Assembly (NCBI GenBank): GCA_964057225.1
Contig: OZ059894.1
Location: 23,528,476-23,592,475, forward strand
Length of the DNA stretch: 64,000 nucleotides
Origin: Auanema rhodensis
Taxonomy: Eukaryota; Nematoda; Chromadorea; Rhabditida; Rhabditidae
Direction: 5' to 3'
Shown here piece after piece: positions 1 to 11,613 of this stretch. A program made the translations under genes and the position numbers. Position 1 is the stretch's first letter; every line of letters begins with the position of its first letter. The notes below the pieces were generated by a model. It worked only from the letters and a program-made list of their open reading frames with translations, did not search any database and had not been told where the DNA came from.

Positions 1-191
1 TGGTATGTAACTCGCTTCACGTGAAAGATAAAGAGATGCGGTTTTCAAAATTAGATTCCCCATGTCCATATTAGTCTAAAAACAAATTTTTATTGATATT
101 GGTGCATGGTAACCATGACTTTGAAATTTACGTGAACTTTAATTTATGCTAATTAAATGTACACGTGATGTGCACTTGGTATGTAACTCGC

Positions 192-201
192 TTCACGTGA
201 A
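192..201. other. Perfect 10-bp palindrome TTCACGTGAA (monomer bases 16-25)
   Basis: A perfect self-complementary 10-mer with a CACGTG (E-box/G-box) core, shown here in copy 2 and repeated in each monomer. Reading through the array I found no copy with a change in these ten bases, including the S monomers and the damaged copies at 12497 and 43990, whose substitutions lie outside it. CACGTG is a target of bHLH and bZIP proteins. The yeast centromere protein Cbf1 reads RTCACRTG, which this site matches at 7 of 8 bases because the first base is T. Binding is inferred from the motif only. Confidence 0.7.
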
Positions 202-252
202 AGATAAAGAGATGCGGTTTTCAAAATTAGATTCCCCATGTCCATATTAGTC

Positions 253-270
253 TAAAAACAAATTTTTATT
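253..270. other. A5/T5 tract pair (monomer bases 77-94)
   Basis: A run of five A is followed four bases later by a run of five T, a short inverted pair and the most homopolymeric part of the monomer. Such tracts stiffen or bend DNA and affect nucleosome placement. Many subtype differences cluster here: the 2-bp S deletion, G88, G90, T92, C94 and T96. It therefore behaves as the variable segment of the unit. Confidence 0.5.
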
Positions 271-279
271 GATATTGGT

Positions 280-294
280 TCATGGTAACCATGA
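280..294. other. GGTAACC-centred dyad (monomer bases 104-118)
   Basis: CATGGT and ACCATG are exact reverse complements around one central A. In consensus copies T104 and A118 add another pair, giving 15 bases of dyad. Two of the commonest subtype-defining changes, G104 and T118, fall exactly on this outer pair. S monomers carry A107, which breaks an inner pair. The symmetry suggests a site for a dimeric protein, or a weak hairpin if transcribed; no family is recognised. Confidence 0.6.
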
Positions 295-313
295 CTTTGA
301 AATTTACGTGAAC

Positions 314-333
314 TTTAATTTATGCTAATTAAA
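314..333. other. AT-rich inverted repeat, 7-bp arms (monomer bases 138-157)
   Basis: TTTAATT and AATTAAA are exact reverse complements separated by TATGCT. The segment is strongly conserved across copies; the recurrent change is C153 in the right arm, for example near 6310, 6839, 12644, 13171, 21960, 22487, 26882, 29344, 50270 and 53962. It could be a site for AT-hook or other minor-groove proteins. This is inference from composition. Confidence 0.5.
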
Positions 334-337
334 TGTA

Positions 338-343
338 CACGTG
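338..343. other. Second CACGTG site (monomer bases 162-167), CDEI-like
   Basis: Shown in copy 2. On the minus strand bases 162-169 read ATCACGTG, an exact match to the yeast CDEI consensus RTCACRTG. The site sits between TGTACA (158-163) and GTGCAC (170-175), so the 3' end of each monomer is a cluster of small palindromes. It lies 30 bases before the TTCACGTGAA of the next monomer, so CACGTG cores alternate at 32 and 144 bp along the array. Six copies lose it: C166 at 30765, 33051 and 36921, and C167 at 59428, 61540 and 63826. The similarity to CDEI may be chance. Confidence 0.55.
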
Positions 344-1187
344 ATGTGCACTTGGTATGTAACTCGCTTCACGTGAAAGATAAAGAGATGCGGTTTTCAA
401 AATTAGATTCCCCATGTCCATATTAGTCTAAAAACAAATTTTTATTGATATTGGTTCATGGTAACCATGACTTTGAAATTTACGTGAACTTTAATTTATG
501 CTAATTAAATGTACACGTGATGTGCACTTGGTATGTAACTCGCTTCACGTGAAAGATAAAGAGATGCGGTTTTCAAAATTAGATTTCCCATGTCCATATT
601 AGTCTAAAAACAAATTTTTATTGATATTGGTTCATGGTAACCATGTCTTTGAAATTTACGTAAACTTTAATTTATGCTAATTAAATGTACACGTGATGTG
701 CACTTGGTATGTAACTCGCTTCACGTGAAAGATAAAGCGATGCGGTTTTCAAAATTAGATTCCCCATGTCCATATTAGTCTAAAAACAAATTTTTATTGA
801 TATTGGTTCATGGTAACCATGACTTTGAAATTTACGTGAACTTTAATTTATGCTAATTAAATGTACACGTGATGTGCACTTGGTATGTAACTCGCTTCAC
901 GTGAAAGATAAAGAGATGCGGTTTTCAAAATTAGATTCCCCATGTCCATATTAGTCTAAAAACAAATTTTTATTGATATTGGTTCATGGTAACCATGACT
1001 TTGAAATTTACGTGAACTTTAATTTATGCTAATTAAATGTACACGTGATGTGCACTTGGTATGTAACTCGCTTCACGTGAAAGATAAAGCGATGCGGTTT
1101 TCAAAATTAGATTCCCCATGTCCATATTAGTCTAAAAACAAATTTTTATTGATATTGGTTCATGGTAACCATGACTTTGAAATTTAC

Positions 1188-1188
1188 A
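1188..1188. other. Single inserted A, only insertion in the array
   Basis: Copy 7 reads TTTACAGTGAAC where others read TTTACGTGAAC. It destroys the third ACGTG of that copy, shifts the phase of everything downstream by one base and is not seen in any other copy. It is either a recent private mutation that has not spread or a sequencing error. Confidence 0.85.
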
Positions 1189-4100
1189 GTGAACTTTAAT
1201 TTATGCTAATTAAATGTACACGTGATGTGCACTTGGTATGTAACTCGCTTCACGTGAAAGATAAAGAGATGCGGTTTTCAAAATTAGATTCCCCATGTCC
1301 ATATTAGTCTAAAAACAAATTTTTATTGATATTGGTTCATGGTAACCATGACTTTGAAATTTACGTGAACTTTAATTTATGCTAATTAAATGTACACGTG
1401 ATGTGCACTTGGTATGTAACTCGCTTCACGTGAAAGATAAAGAGATGCGGTTTTCAAAATTAGATTCCCCATGTCCATATTAGTCTAAAAACAAATTTTT
1501 ATTAATATTGGTTCATGGTAACCATGTCTTTGAAATTTACGTGAACTTTAATTTATGCTAATTAAATGTACACGTGATGTGCACTTGGTATGTAACTCGC
1601 TTCACGTGAAAGATAAAGCGATGCGGTTTTCAAAATTAGATTCCCCATGTCCATATTAGTCTAAAAACAAATTTTTATTGATATTGGTTCATGGTAACCA
1701 TGACTTTGAAATTTACGTGAACTTTAATTTATGCTAATTAAATGTACACGTGATGTGCACTTGGTATGTAACTCGCTTCACGTGAAAGATAAAGAGATGC
1801 GGTTTTCAAAATTAGATTCCCCATGTCCATATTAGTCTAAAAACAAATTTTTATTGATATTGGTTCATGGTAACCATGACTTTGAAATTTACGTGAACTT
1901 TAATTTATGCTAATTAAATGTACACGTGATGTGCACTTGGTATGTAACTCGCTTCACGTGAAAGATAAAGAGATGCGGTTTTCAAAATTAGATTCCCCAT
2001 GTCCATATTAGTCTAAAAACAAATTTTTATTGATATTGGTTCATGGTAACCATGACTTTGAAATTTACGTGAACTTTAATTTATGCTAATTAAATGTACA
2101 CGTGATGTGCACTTGGTATGTAACTCGCTTCACGTGAAAGATAAAGAGATGCGGTTTTCAAAATTAGATTCCCCATGTCCATATTAGTCTAAAAACAAAT
2201 TTTTATTGATATTGGTTCATGGTAACCATGACTTTGAAATTTACGTGAACTTTAATTTATGCTAATTAAATGTACACGTGATGTGCACTTGGTATGTAAC
2301 TCGCTTCACGTGAAAGATAAAGAGATGCGGTTTTCAAAATTAGATTCCCCATGTCCATATTAGTCTAAAAACAAATTTTTATTGATATTGGTTCATGGTA
2401 ACCATGTCTTTGAAATTTACGTGAACTTTAATTTATGCTAATTAAATGTACACGTGATGTGCACTTGGTATGTAACTCGCTTCACGTGAAAGATAAAGAG
2501 ATGCGGTTTTCAAAATTAGATTCCCCATGTCCATATTAGTCTAAAAACAAATTTTTATTGATATTGGTTCATGGTAACCATGACTTTGAAATTTACGTGA
2601 ACTTTAATTTATGCTAATTAAATGTACACGTGATGTGCACTTGGTATGTAACTCGCTTCACGTGAAAGATAAAGAGATGCGGTTTTCAAAATTAGATTCC
2701 CCATGTCCATATTAGTCTAAAAACAAATTTTTATTGATATTGGTTCATGGTAACCATGACTTTGAAATTTACGTGAACTTTAATTTATGCTAATTAAATG
2801 TACACGTGATGTGCACTTGGTATGTAACTCGCTTCACGTGAAAGATAAAGAGATGCGGTTTTCAAAATTAGATTCCCCATGTCCATATTAGTCTAAAAAC
2901 AAATTTTTATTGATATTGGTTCATGGTAACCATGACTTTGAAATTTACGTGAACTTTAATTTATGCTAATTAAATGTACACGTGATGTGCACTTGGTATG
3001 TAACTCGCTTCACGTGAAAGATAAAGAGATGCGGTTTTCAAAATTAGATTTCCCATGTCCATATTAGTCTAAAAACAAATTTTTATTGATATTGGTTCAT
3101 GGTAACCATGTCTTTGAAATTTACGTAAACTTTAATTTATGCTAATTAAATGTACACGTGATGTGCACTTGGTATGTAACTCGCTTCACGTGAAAGATAA
3201 AGCGATGCGGTTTTCAAAATTAGATTCCCCATGTCCATATTAGTCTAAAAACAAATTTTTATTGATATTGGTTCATGGTAACCATGACTTTGAAATTTAC
3301 GTGAACTTTAATTTATGCTAATTAAATGTACACGTGATGTGCACTTGGTATGTAACTCGCTTCACGTGAAAGATAAAGAGATGCGGTTTTCAAAATTAGA
3401 TTCCCCATGTCCATATTAGTCTAAAAACAAATTTTTATTGATATTGGTTCATGGTAACCATGACTTTGAAATTTACGTGAACTTTAATTTATGCTAATTA
3501 AATGTACACGTGATGTGCACTTGGTATGTAACTCGCTTCACGTGAAAGATAAAGAGATTCGGTTTCCAAAATTAGATTCCCCATGTCCATATTAGTCTAA
3601 AAACAAATTTTTATTGATATTGGTTCATGGTAACCATGACTTTGAAATTTACGTGAACTTTAATTTATGCTAATTAAATGTACACGTGATGTGCACTTGG
3701 TATGTAACTCGCTTCACGTGAAAGATAAAGAGATGCGGTTTTCAAAATTAGATTCCCCATGTCCATATTAGTCTAAAAACAAATTTTTATTGATATTGGT
3801 TCATGGTAACCATGTCTTTGAAATTTACGTGAACTTTAATTTATGCTAATTAAATGTACACGTGATGTGCCCTTGGTATGTAACTCGCTTCACGTGAAAG
3901 ATAAAGCGATGCGGTTTTCAAAATTAGATTCCCCATGTCCATATTAGTCTAAAAACAAATTTTTATTGATATTGGTTCATGGTAACCATGACTTTGAAAT
4001 TTACGTGAACTTTAATTTATGCTAATTAAATGTACACGTGATGTGCACTTGGTATGTAACTCGCTTCACGTGAAAGATAAAGAGATGCGGTTTTCAAAAT

Positions 4101-5281
4101 TAGATTCCCCATGTCCATATTAGTCTAAAAACAAATTTTTATTGATATTGGTTCATGGTAACCATGACTTTGAAATTTACGTGAACTTTAATTTATGCTA
4201 ATTAAATGTACACGTGATGTGCACTTGGTATGTAACTCGCTTCACGTGAAAGATAAAGAGATGCGGTTTTCAAAATTAGATTCCCCATGTCCATATTAGT
4301 CTAAAAACAAATTTTTATCGATATTGGTTCATGGTAACCATGTCTTTGAAATTTACGTGAACTTTAATTTATGCTAATTAAATGTACACGTGATGTGCCC
4401 TTGGTATGTAACTCGCTTCACGTGAAAGATAAAGCGATGCGGTTTTCAAAATTAGATTCCCCATGTCCATATTAGTCTAAAAACAAATTTTTATTGATAT
4501 TGGTTCATGGTAACCATGACTTTGAAATTTACGTGAACTTTAATTTATGCTAATTAAATGTACACGTGATGTGCACTTGGTATGTAACTCGCTTCACGTG
4601 AAAGATAAAGAGATGCGGTTTTCAAAATTAGATTCCCCATGTCCATATTAGTCTAAAAACAAATTTTTATTGATATTGGTTCATGGTAACCATGACTTTG
4701 AAATTTACGTGAACTTTAATTTATGCTAATTAAATGTACACGTGATGTGCACTTGGTATGTAACTCGCTTCACGTGAAAGATAAAGAGATGCGGTTTTCA
4801 AAATTAGATTCCCCATGTCCATATTAGTCTAAAAACAAATTTTTATTGATATTGGTTCATGGTAACCATGTCTTTGAAATTTACGTGAACTTTAATTTAT
4901 GCTAATTAAATGTACACGTGATGTGCACTTGGTATGTAACTCGCTTCACGTGAAAGATAAAGAGATGCGGTTTTCAAAATTAGATTCCCCATGTCCATAT
5001 TAGTCTAAAAACAAATTTTTATTGATATTGGTTCATGGTAACCATGACTTTGAAATTTACGTGAACTTTAATTTATGCTAATTAAATGTACACGTGATGT
5101 GCACTTGGTATGTAACTCGCTTCACGTGAAAGATAAAGAGATGCGGTTTTCAAAATTAGATTCCCCATGTCCATATTAGTCTAAAAACAAATTTTTATTG
5201 TTATTGGTTCATGGTAACCATGACTTTGAAATTTACGTGAACTTTAATTTATGCTAATTAAATGTACACGTGATGTGCACT

Positions 5282-5455
5282 TGGTATGTAACTCGCTTCA
5301 CGTGAAAGATAAAGTGATGCGGTTTTCAAAATTAGATTCCCCATGTCCATATTAGTTTAAACAAACTTTTATTGTTATTGGTTCAAGGTAACCATGACTT
5401 TGAATTTTACGTGAACTTTAATTTATGCTAATTAAATGTACACGTGATGTGCACT
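5282..5455. repeat. First S monomer (174 bp), type specimen
   Basis: The S type differs from consensus by T76, loss of two A from the 78-82 run, C87, T96, A107 and T126. The change creates GTTTAAAC, an 8-bp palindrome and PmeI site absent from ordinary monomers. Members start at 5282, 8272, 11614, 14604, 16890, 18296, 18822, 20228, 21634, 23744, 25150, 26556, 28314, 31128, 33414, 37284, 37810, 39216, 41502, 44316, 46426, 49240, 51526, 52932, 55746, 57152, 61550 and 63836. All share the full set, so they descend from one founder. This copy also has T34, shared with 11614 and 49240. Confidence 0.95.
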
Positions 5456-8271
5456 TGGTATGTAACTCGCTTCACGTGAAAGATAAAGAGATGCGGTTTT
5501 CAAAATTAGATTCCCCATGTCCATATTAGTCTAAAAACAAATTTTTATTGATATTGGTTCATGGTAACCATGACTTTGAAATTTACGTGAACTTTAATTT
5601 ATGCTAATTAAATGTACACGTGATGTGCACTTGGTATGTAACTCGCTTCACGTGAAAGATAAAGAGATGCGGTTTTCAAAATTAGATTCCCCATGTCTAT
5701 ATTAGTCTAAAAACAAATTTTTATTGATATTGGTTCATGGTAACCATGACTTTGAAATTTACGTGAACTTTAATTTATGCTAATTAAATGTACACGTGAT
5801 GTGCACTTGCTATGTAACTCGCTTCACGTGAAAGATAAAGAGATGCGGTTTTCAAAATTAGATTCCCCATGTCCATATTAGTCTAAAAACAAATTTTTAT
5901 TGATATTGGTTCTTGGTAACCATGTCTTTGAAATTTACGTGAACTTTAATTTATGCTAATTAAATGTACACGTGATGTGCACTTGGTATGTAACTCGCTT
6001 CACGTGAAAGATAAAGAGATGCGGTTTTCAAAATTAGATTCCCCATGTCCATATTAGTCTAAAAACAAATTTTTATTGATATTGGTTCATGGTAACCATG
6101 ACTTTGAAATTTACGTGAACTTTAATTTATGCTAATTAAATGTACACGTGATGTGCACTTGGTATGTAACTCGCTTCACGTGAAAGATAAAGAGATGCGG
6201 TTTTCAAAATTAGATTCCCCATGTCCATATTAGTCTAAAAACAAATTTTTATTGATATTGGTTCATGGTAACCATGACTTTGAAATTTACGTGAACTTTA
6301 ATTTATGCTAACTAAATGTACACGTGATGTGCACTTGGTATGTAACTCGCTTCACGTGAAAGATAAAGAGATGCGGTTTTCAAAATTAGATTCCCCATGT
6401 CCATATTAGTCTAAAAACAAATTTTTATTGATATTGGTTCATGGTAACCATGACTTTGAAATTTACGTGAACTTTAATTTATGCTAATTAAATGTACACG
6501 TGATGTGCACTTGGTATGTAACTCGCTTCACGTGAAAGATAAAGAGATGCGGTTTTCAAAATTAGATTCCCCATGTCCATATTAGTCTAAAAACAAATTT
6601 TTATTGATATTGGTTCATGGTAACCATGACTTTGAAATTTACGTGAACTTTAATTTATGCTAATTAAATGTACACGTGATGTGCACTTGGTATGTAACTC
6701 GCTTCACGTGAAAGATAAAGAGATGCGGTTTTCAAAATTAGATTCCCCATGTCCATATTAGTCTAAAAACAAATTTTTATTGATATTGGTTCATGGTAAC
6801 CATGACTTTGAAATTTACGTGAACTTTAATTTATGCTAACTAAATGTACACGTGATGTGCACTTGGTATGTAACTCGCTTCACGTGAAAGATAAAGAGAT
6901 GCGGTTTTCAAAATTAGATTCCCCATGTCCATATTAGTCTAAAAACAAATTTTTATTGATATTGGTGCATGGTAACCATGACTTTGAAATTTACGTGAAC
7001 TTTAATTTATGCTAATCAAATGTACACGTGATGTGCACTTGGTATGTAACTTGCTTCACGTGAAAGATAAAGAGATGCGGTTTTCAAAATTAGATTCCCC
7101 ATGTCCAAATTAGTCTAAAAACAAATTTTTTTTGTTATTGGTTCATGGTAACCATGACTTTGAAATTTACGTGAACTTTAATTTATGCTAATTAAATGTA
7201 CACGTGATGTGCACTCGGTATGTAACTCGCTTCACGTGAAAGATAAAGAGATGCGGTTTTCAAAATTAGATTCCCCATGTCCATATTAGTCTAAAAACAA
7301 ATTTTTATTGTTATTGGTTCATGGTAACCATGACTTTGAAATTTACGTGAACTTTAATTTATGCTAATTAAATGTACACGTGATGTGCACTTGGTATGTA
7401 ACTCGCTTCACGTGAAAGATAAAGAGATGCGGTTTTCAAAATTAGATTCCCCATGTCTATATTAGTCTAAAAACAAATGTTTATTGATATTGGTTCATGG
7501 TAACCATGACTTTGAAATTTACGTGAACTTTAATTTATGCTAATTAAATGTACACGTGATGTGCACTTGGTATGTAACTCGCTTCACGTGAAAGATAAAG
7601 AGATGCGGTTTTCAAAATTAGATTCCCCATGTCCATATTAGTCTAAAAACAAATTTTTATTGATATTGGTTCATGGTAACCATGTCTTTGAAATTTACGT
7701 GAACTTTAATTTATGCTAATTAAATGTACACGTGATATGCACTTGGTATGTAACTCGCTTCACGTGAAAGATAAAGAGATGCGGTTTTCAAAATTAGATT
7801 CCCCATGTCCATATTAGTCTAAAAACAAATTTTTATTGTTATTGGTTCATGGTAACCATGACTTTGAAATTTACGTGAACTTTAATTTATGCTAATTAAA
7901 TGTACACGTGATGTGCACTTGGTATGTAACTCGCTTCACGTGAAAGATAAAGAGATGCGGTTTTCAAAATTAGATTCCCCATGTCCATATTAGTCTAAAA
8001 ACAAATTTTTATTGATATTGGTTCATGGTAACCATGTCTTTGAAATTTACGTGAACTTTAATTTATGCTAATTAAATGTACACGTGATGTGCACTTGGTA
8101 TGTGACTCGCTTCACGTGAAAGATAAAGAGATGCGGTTTTCAAAATTAGATTCCCCATGTCCATATTAGTCTAAAAACAAATTTTTATTGATATTGGTTC
8201 ATGGTAACCATGACTTTGAAATTTACGTGAACTTTAATTTATGCTAATTAAATGTACACGTGATGTGCACT
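5282..8271. repeat. 17-monomer HOR block, copy 1 (2990 bp)
   Basis: Order: S(T34), N, T67, T118, N, C153, N, N, C153, G104, T13 with T92/T96, T96, T67+G88, T118+A170, T96, T118, G9. The block at 11614-14603 has the same order throughout, 6332 bp away. Private changes here include a lost G at 5810 (TTGCTATG), TTCTTGG near 5913, CTAATCAAA near 7015, GTCCAAATTAG near 7109 and CTCGGT near 7216. These show some divergence since duplication. Confidence 0.85.
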
Positions 8272-11200
8272 TGGTATGTAACTCGCTTCACGTGAAAGAT
8301 AAAGAGATGCGGTTTTCAAACTTAGATTCCCCATGTCCATATTAGTTTAAACAAACTTTTATTGTTATTGGTTCAAGGTAACCATGACTTTGAATTCTAC
8401 GTGAACTTTAATTTATGCTAATTAAATGTACACGTGATGTGCACTTGGTATGTAACTCGCTTCACGTGAAAGATAAAGAGATGCGGTTTTCAAAATTAGA
8501 TTCCCCATGTCCATATTAGTCTAAAAACAAATTTTTATTGATATTGGTTCATGGTAACCATGACTTTGAAATTTACGTGAACTTTAATTTATGCTAATTA
8601 AATGTACACGTGATGTGCACTTGGTATGTAACTCGCTTCACGTGAAAGATAAAGAGATGCGGTTTTCAAAATTAGATTCCCCATGTCCATATTAGTCTAA
8701 AAACAAATTTTTATTGATATTGGTTCATGGTAACCATGACTTTGAAATTTACGTGAACTTTAATTTATGCTAATTAAATGTACACGTGATGTGCACTTGG
8801 TATGTAACTCGCTTCACGTGAAAGATAAAGAGATGCGGTTTTCAAAATTAGATTCCCCATGTCCATATTAGTCTAAAAACAAATTTTTATTGATATTGGT
8901 TCATGGTAACCATGACTTTGAAATTTACGTGAACTTTAATTTATGCTAACTAAATGTACACGTGATGTGCACTTGGTATGTAACTCGCTTCACGTGAAAG
9001 ATAAAGAGATGCGGTTTTCAAAATTAGATTCCCCATGTCCATATTAGTCTAAAAACAAATTTTTATTGATATTGGTGCATGGTAACCATGACTTTGAAAT
9101 TTACGTGAACTTTAATTTATGCTAATTAAATGTACACGTGATGTGCACTTGGTATGTAACTTGCTTCACGTGAAAGATAAAGAGATGCGGTTTTCAAAAT
9201 TAGATTCCCCATGTCCATATTAGTCTAAAAACAAATTTTTATTGATATTGGTTCATGGTAACCATGACTTTGAAATTTACGTGAACTTTAATTTATGCTA
9301 ATTAAATGTACACGTGATGTGCACTTGGTATGTAACTCGCTTCACGTGAAAGATAAAGAGATGCGGTTTTCAAAATTAGATTCCCCATGTCCATATTAGT
9401 CTAAAAACAAATTTTTATCGATATTGGTTCATGGTAACCATGTCTTTGAAATTTACGTGAACTTTAATTTATGCTAATTAAATGTACACGTGATGTGCCC
9501 TTGGTATGTAACTCGCTTCACGTGAAAGATAAAGCGATGCGGTTTTCAAAATTAGATTCCCCATGTCCATATTAGTCTAAAAACAAATTTTTATTGATAT
9601 TGGTTCATGGTAACCATGACTTTGAAATTTACGTGAACTTTAATTTATGCTAATTAAATGTACACGTGATGTGCACTTGGTATGTAACTCGCTTCACGTG
9701 AAAGATAAAGAGATGCGGTTTTCAAAATTAGATTCCCCATGTCCATATTAGTCTAAAAACAAATTTTTATTGATATTGGTTCATGGTAACCATGACTTTG
9801 AAATTTACGTGAACTTTAATTTATGCTAATTAAATGTACACGTGATGTGCACTTGGTATGTAACTCGCTTCACGTGAAAGATAAAGAGATGCGGTTTTCA
9901 AAATTAGATTCCCCATGTCCATATTAGTCTAAAAACAAATTTTTATTGATATTGGTTCATGGTAACCATGTCTTTGAAATTTACGTGAACTTTAATTTAT
10001 GCTAATTAAATGTACACGTGATGTGCACTTGGTATGTAACTCGCTTCACGTGAAAGATAAAGAGATGCGGTTTTCAAAATTAGATTCCCCATGTCCATAT
10101 TAGTCTAAAAACAAATTTTTATTGATATAGGTTCATGGTAACCATGACTTTGAAATTTACGTGAACTTTAATTTATGCTAATTAAATGTACACGTGATGT
10201 GCACTTGGTATGTAACTCGCTTCACGTGAAAGATAAAGAGATGCGGTTTTCAAAATTAGATTCCCCATGTCCATATTAGTCTAAAAACAAATTTTTATTG
10301 ATATTGGTGCATGGTAACCATGACTTTGAAATTTACGTGAACTTTAATTTATGCTAATTAAATGTACACGTGATGTGCACTTGGTATGTAACTTGCTTCA
10401 CGTGAAAGATAAAGAGATGCGGTTTTCAAAATTAGATTCCCCATGTCCATATTAGTCTAAAAACAAATTTTTATTGATATTGGTTCATGGTAACCATGAC
10501 TTTGAAATTTACGTGAACTTTAATTTATGCTAATTAAATGTACACGTGATGTGCACTTGGTATGTAACTCGCTTCACGTGAAAGATAAAGAGATGCGGTT
10601 TTCAAAATTAGATTCCCCATGTCCATATTAGTCTAAAAACAAATTTTTATCGATATTGGTTCATGGTAACCATGTCTTTGAAATTTACGTGAACTTTAAT
10701 TTATGCTAATTAAATGTACACGTGATGTGCCCTTGGTATGTAACTCGCTTCACGTGAAAGATAAAGCGATGCGGTTTTCAAAATTAGATTCCCCATGTCC
10801 ATATTAGTCTAAAAACAAATTTTTATTGATATTGGTTCATGGTAACCATGACTTTGAAATTTACGTGAACTTTAATTTATGCTAATTAAATGTACACGTG
10901 ATGTGCACTTGGTATGTAACTCGCTTCACGTGAAAGATAAAGAGATGCGGTTTTCAAAATTAGATTCCCCATGTCCATATTAGTCTAAAAACAAATTTTT
11001 ATTGATATTGGTTCATGGTAACCATGACTTTGAAATTTACGTGAACTTTAATTTATGCTAATTAAATGTACACGTGATGTGCACTTGGTATGTAACTCGC
11101 TTCACGTGAAAGATAAAGAGATGCGGTTTTCAAAATTAGATTCCCCATGTCCATATTAGTCTAAAAACAAATTTTTATTGATATTGGTTCATGGTAACCA

Positions 11201-11613
11201 TGTCTTTGAAATTTACGTGAACTTTAATTTATGCTAATTAAATGTACACGTGATGTGCACTTGGTATGTAACTCGCTTCACGTGAAAGATAAAGAGATGC
11301 GGTTTTCAAAATTAGATTCCCCATGTCCATATTAGTCTAAAAACAAATTTTTATTGATATTGGTTCATGGTAACCATGACTTTGAAATTTACGTGAACTT
11401 TAATTTATGCTAATTAAATGTACACGTGATGTGCACTTGGTATGTAACTCGCTTCACGTGAAAGATAAAGAGATGCGGTTTTCAAAATTAGATTCCCCAT
11501 GTCTATATTAGTCTAAAAACAAATTTTTATTGTTATTGGTTCATGGTAACCATGACTTTGAAATTTACGTGAACTTTAATTTATGCTAATTAAATGTACA
11601 CGTGATGTGCACT
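8272..11613. repeat. 19-monomer block with left-type island
   Basis: Order: S(C50), N, N, C153, then G104, T13, C94/T118/C174, C34, N, T118, N repeated twice as a 7-mer, then T67+T96. The S copy also has GAATTC near 8392, a private change. The C94/C174/C34 monomers resemble the S-free left subarray (near 4319-4436) and the 47-48 kb island, so left-type sequence was inserted or exchanged between S monomers here. Confidence 0.85.
8974..11437. repeat. Tandem 7-mer HOR, two copies of 1232 bp
   Basis: Copies 8974-10205 and 10206-11437 have the same monomer order: G104, T13, C94/T118/C174, C34, N, T118, N. C94 creates ATCGAT (ClaI). A private change near 10129 (GATATAGG) separates them. A clear recent local tandem duplication. 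Confidence 0.85.

Larger units (their letters stand above)
177..352. repeat. Reference consensus monomer (copy 2)
   Basis: This copy matches the common type (T104, A118) and serves as a map. Bases 16-25 hold the TTCACGTGAA palindrome. Bases 77-94 hold an A5 and T5 tract pair, and 104-118 the GGTAACC-centred dyad. ACGTG follows at 130-134, the TTTAATT/AATTAAA inverted repeat at 138-157, CACGTG at 162-167 and GTGCAC at 170-175. CpG occurs at bases 13, 20, 39, 131 and 164 only. A BstEII-type GGTNACC site (109-115) is present once per monomer in nearly all copies, so it would mark a 176-bp ladder. Confidence 0.95.
1..5281. repeat. Left subarray, 30 monomers, no S type
   Basis: Thirty monomers of N, T118 and C34 types only, without S, T67, A33, A170, G9 or G88. 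G104 occurs only in copy 1. T118 falls in copies 4, 9, 14, 18, 22, 25 and 28, so spacings are 5,5,4,4,3,3 monomers, a short local HOR that changes length along the block. C34 follows T118 directly in copies 5, 10, 19, 23 and 26 and also appears in copy 7. Copies 4-5 and 18-19 share rare changes (an extra T in the CCCC run context and ACGTAAAC), marking a 14-monomer duplication. Copy 30 carries T96 and introduces the S-bearing region. Confidence 0.85.

Noticed and set aside
101-115. tRNA/SINE-like pol III boxes (TGGTATGTAAC as A box, GGTTCA(A/T)GGTAACC as B box)
   Set aside because: The B-box-like stretch fails the final CC, the A-box-like stretch misses several fixed bases, and no tRNA fold or poly-A end is seen. 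S monomers (GGTTCAAGG) come closest but still fail.
338-352. Yeast point centromere (CDEI-CDEII-CDEIII)
   Set aside because: Only a CDEI-like octamer is present. There is no CDEIII with its CCG core, and a single point centromere does not occur as hundreds of repeats.
3540-3580. GATTCGGTTTCC variant as a possible CENP-B-like site
   Set aside because: It is a private two-base change in one monomer (near 3559 and 3566) and has not spread, so it is unlikely to matter.
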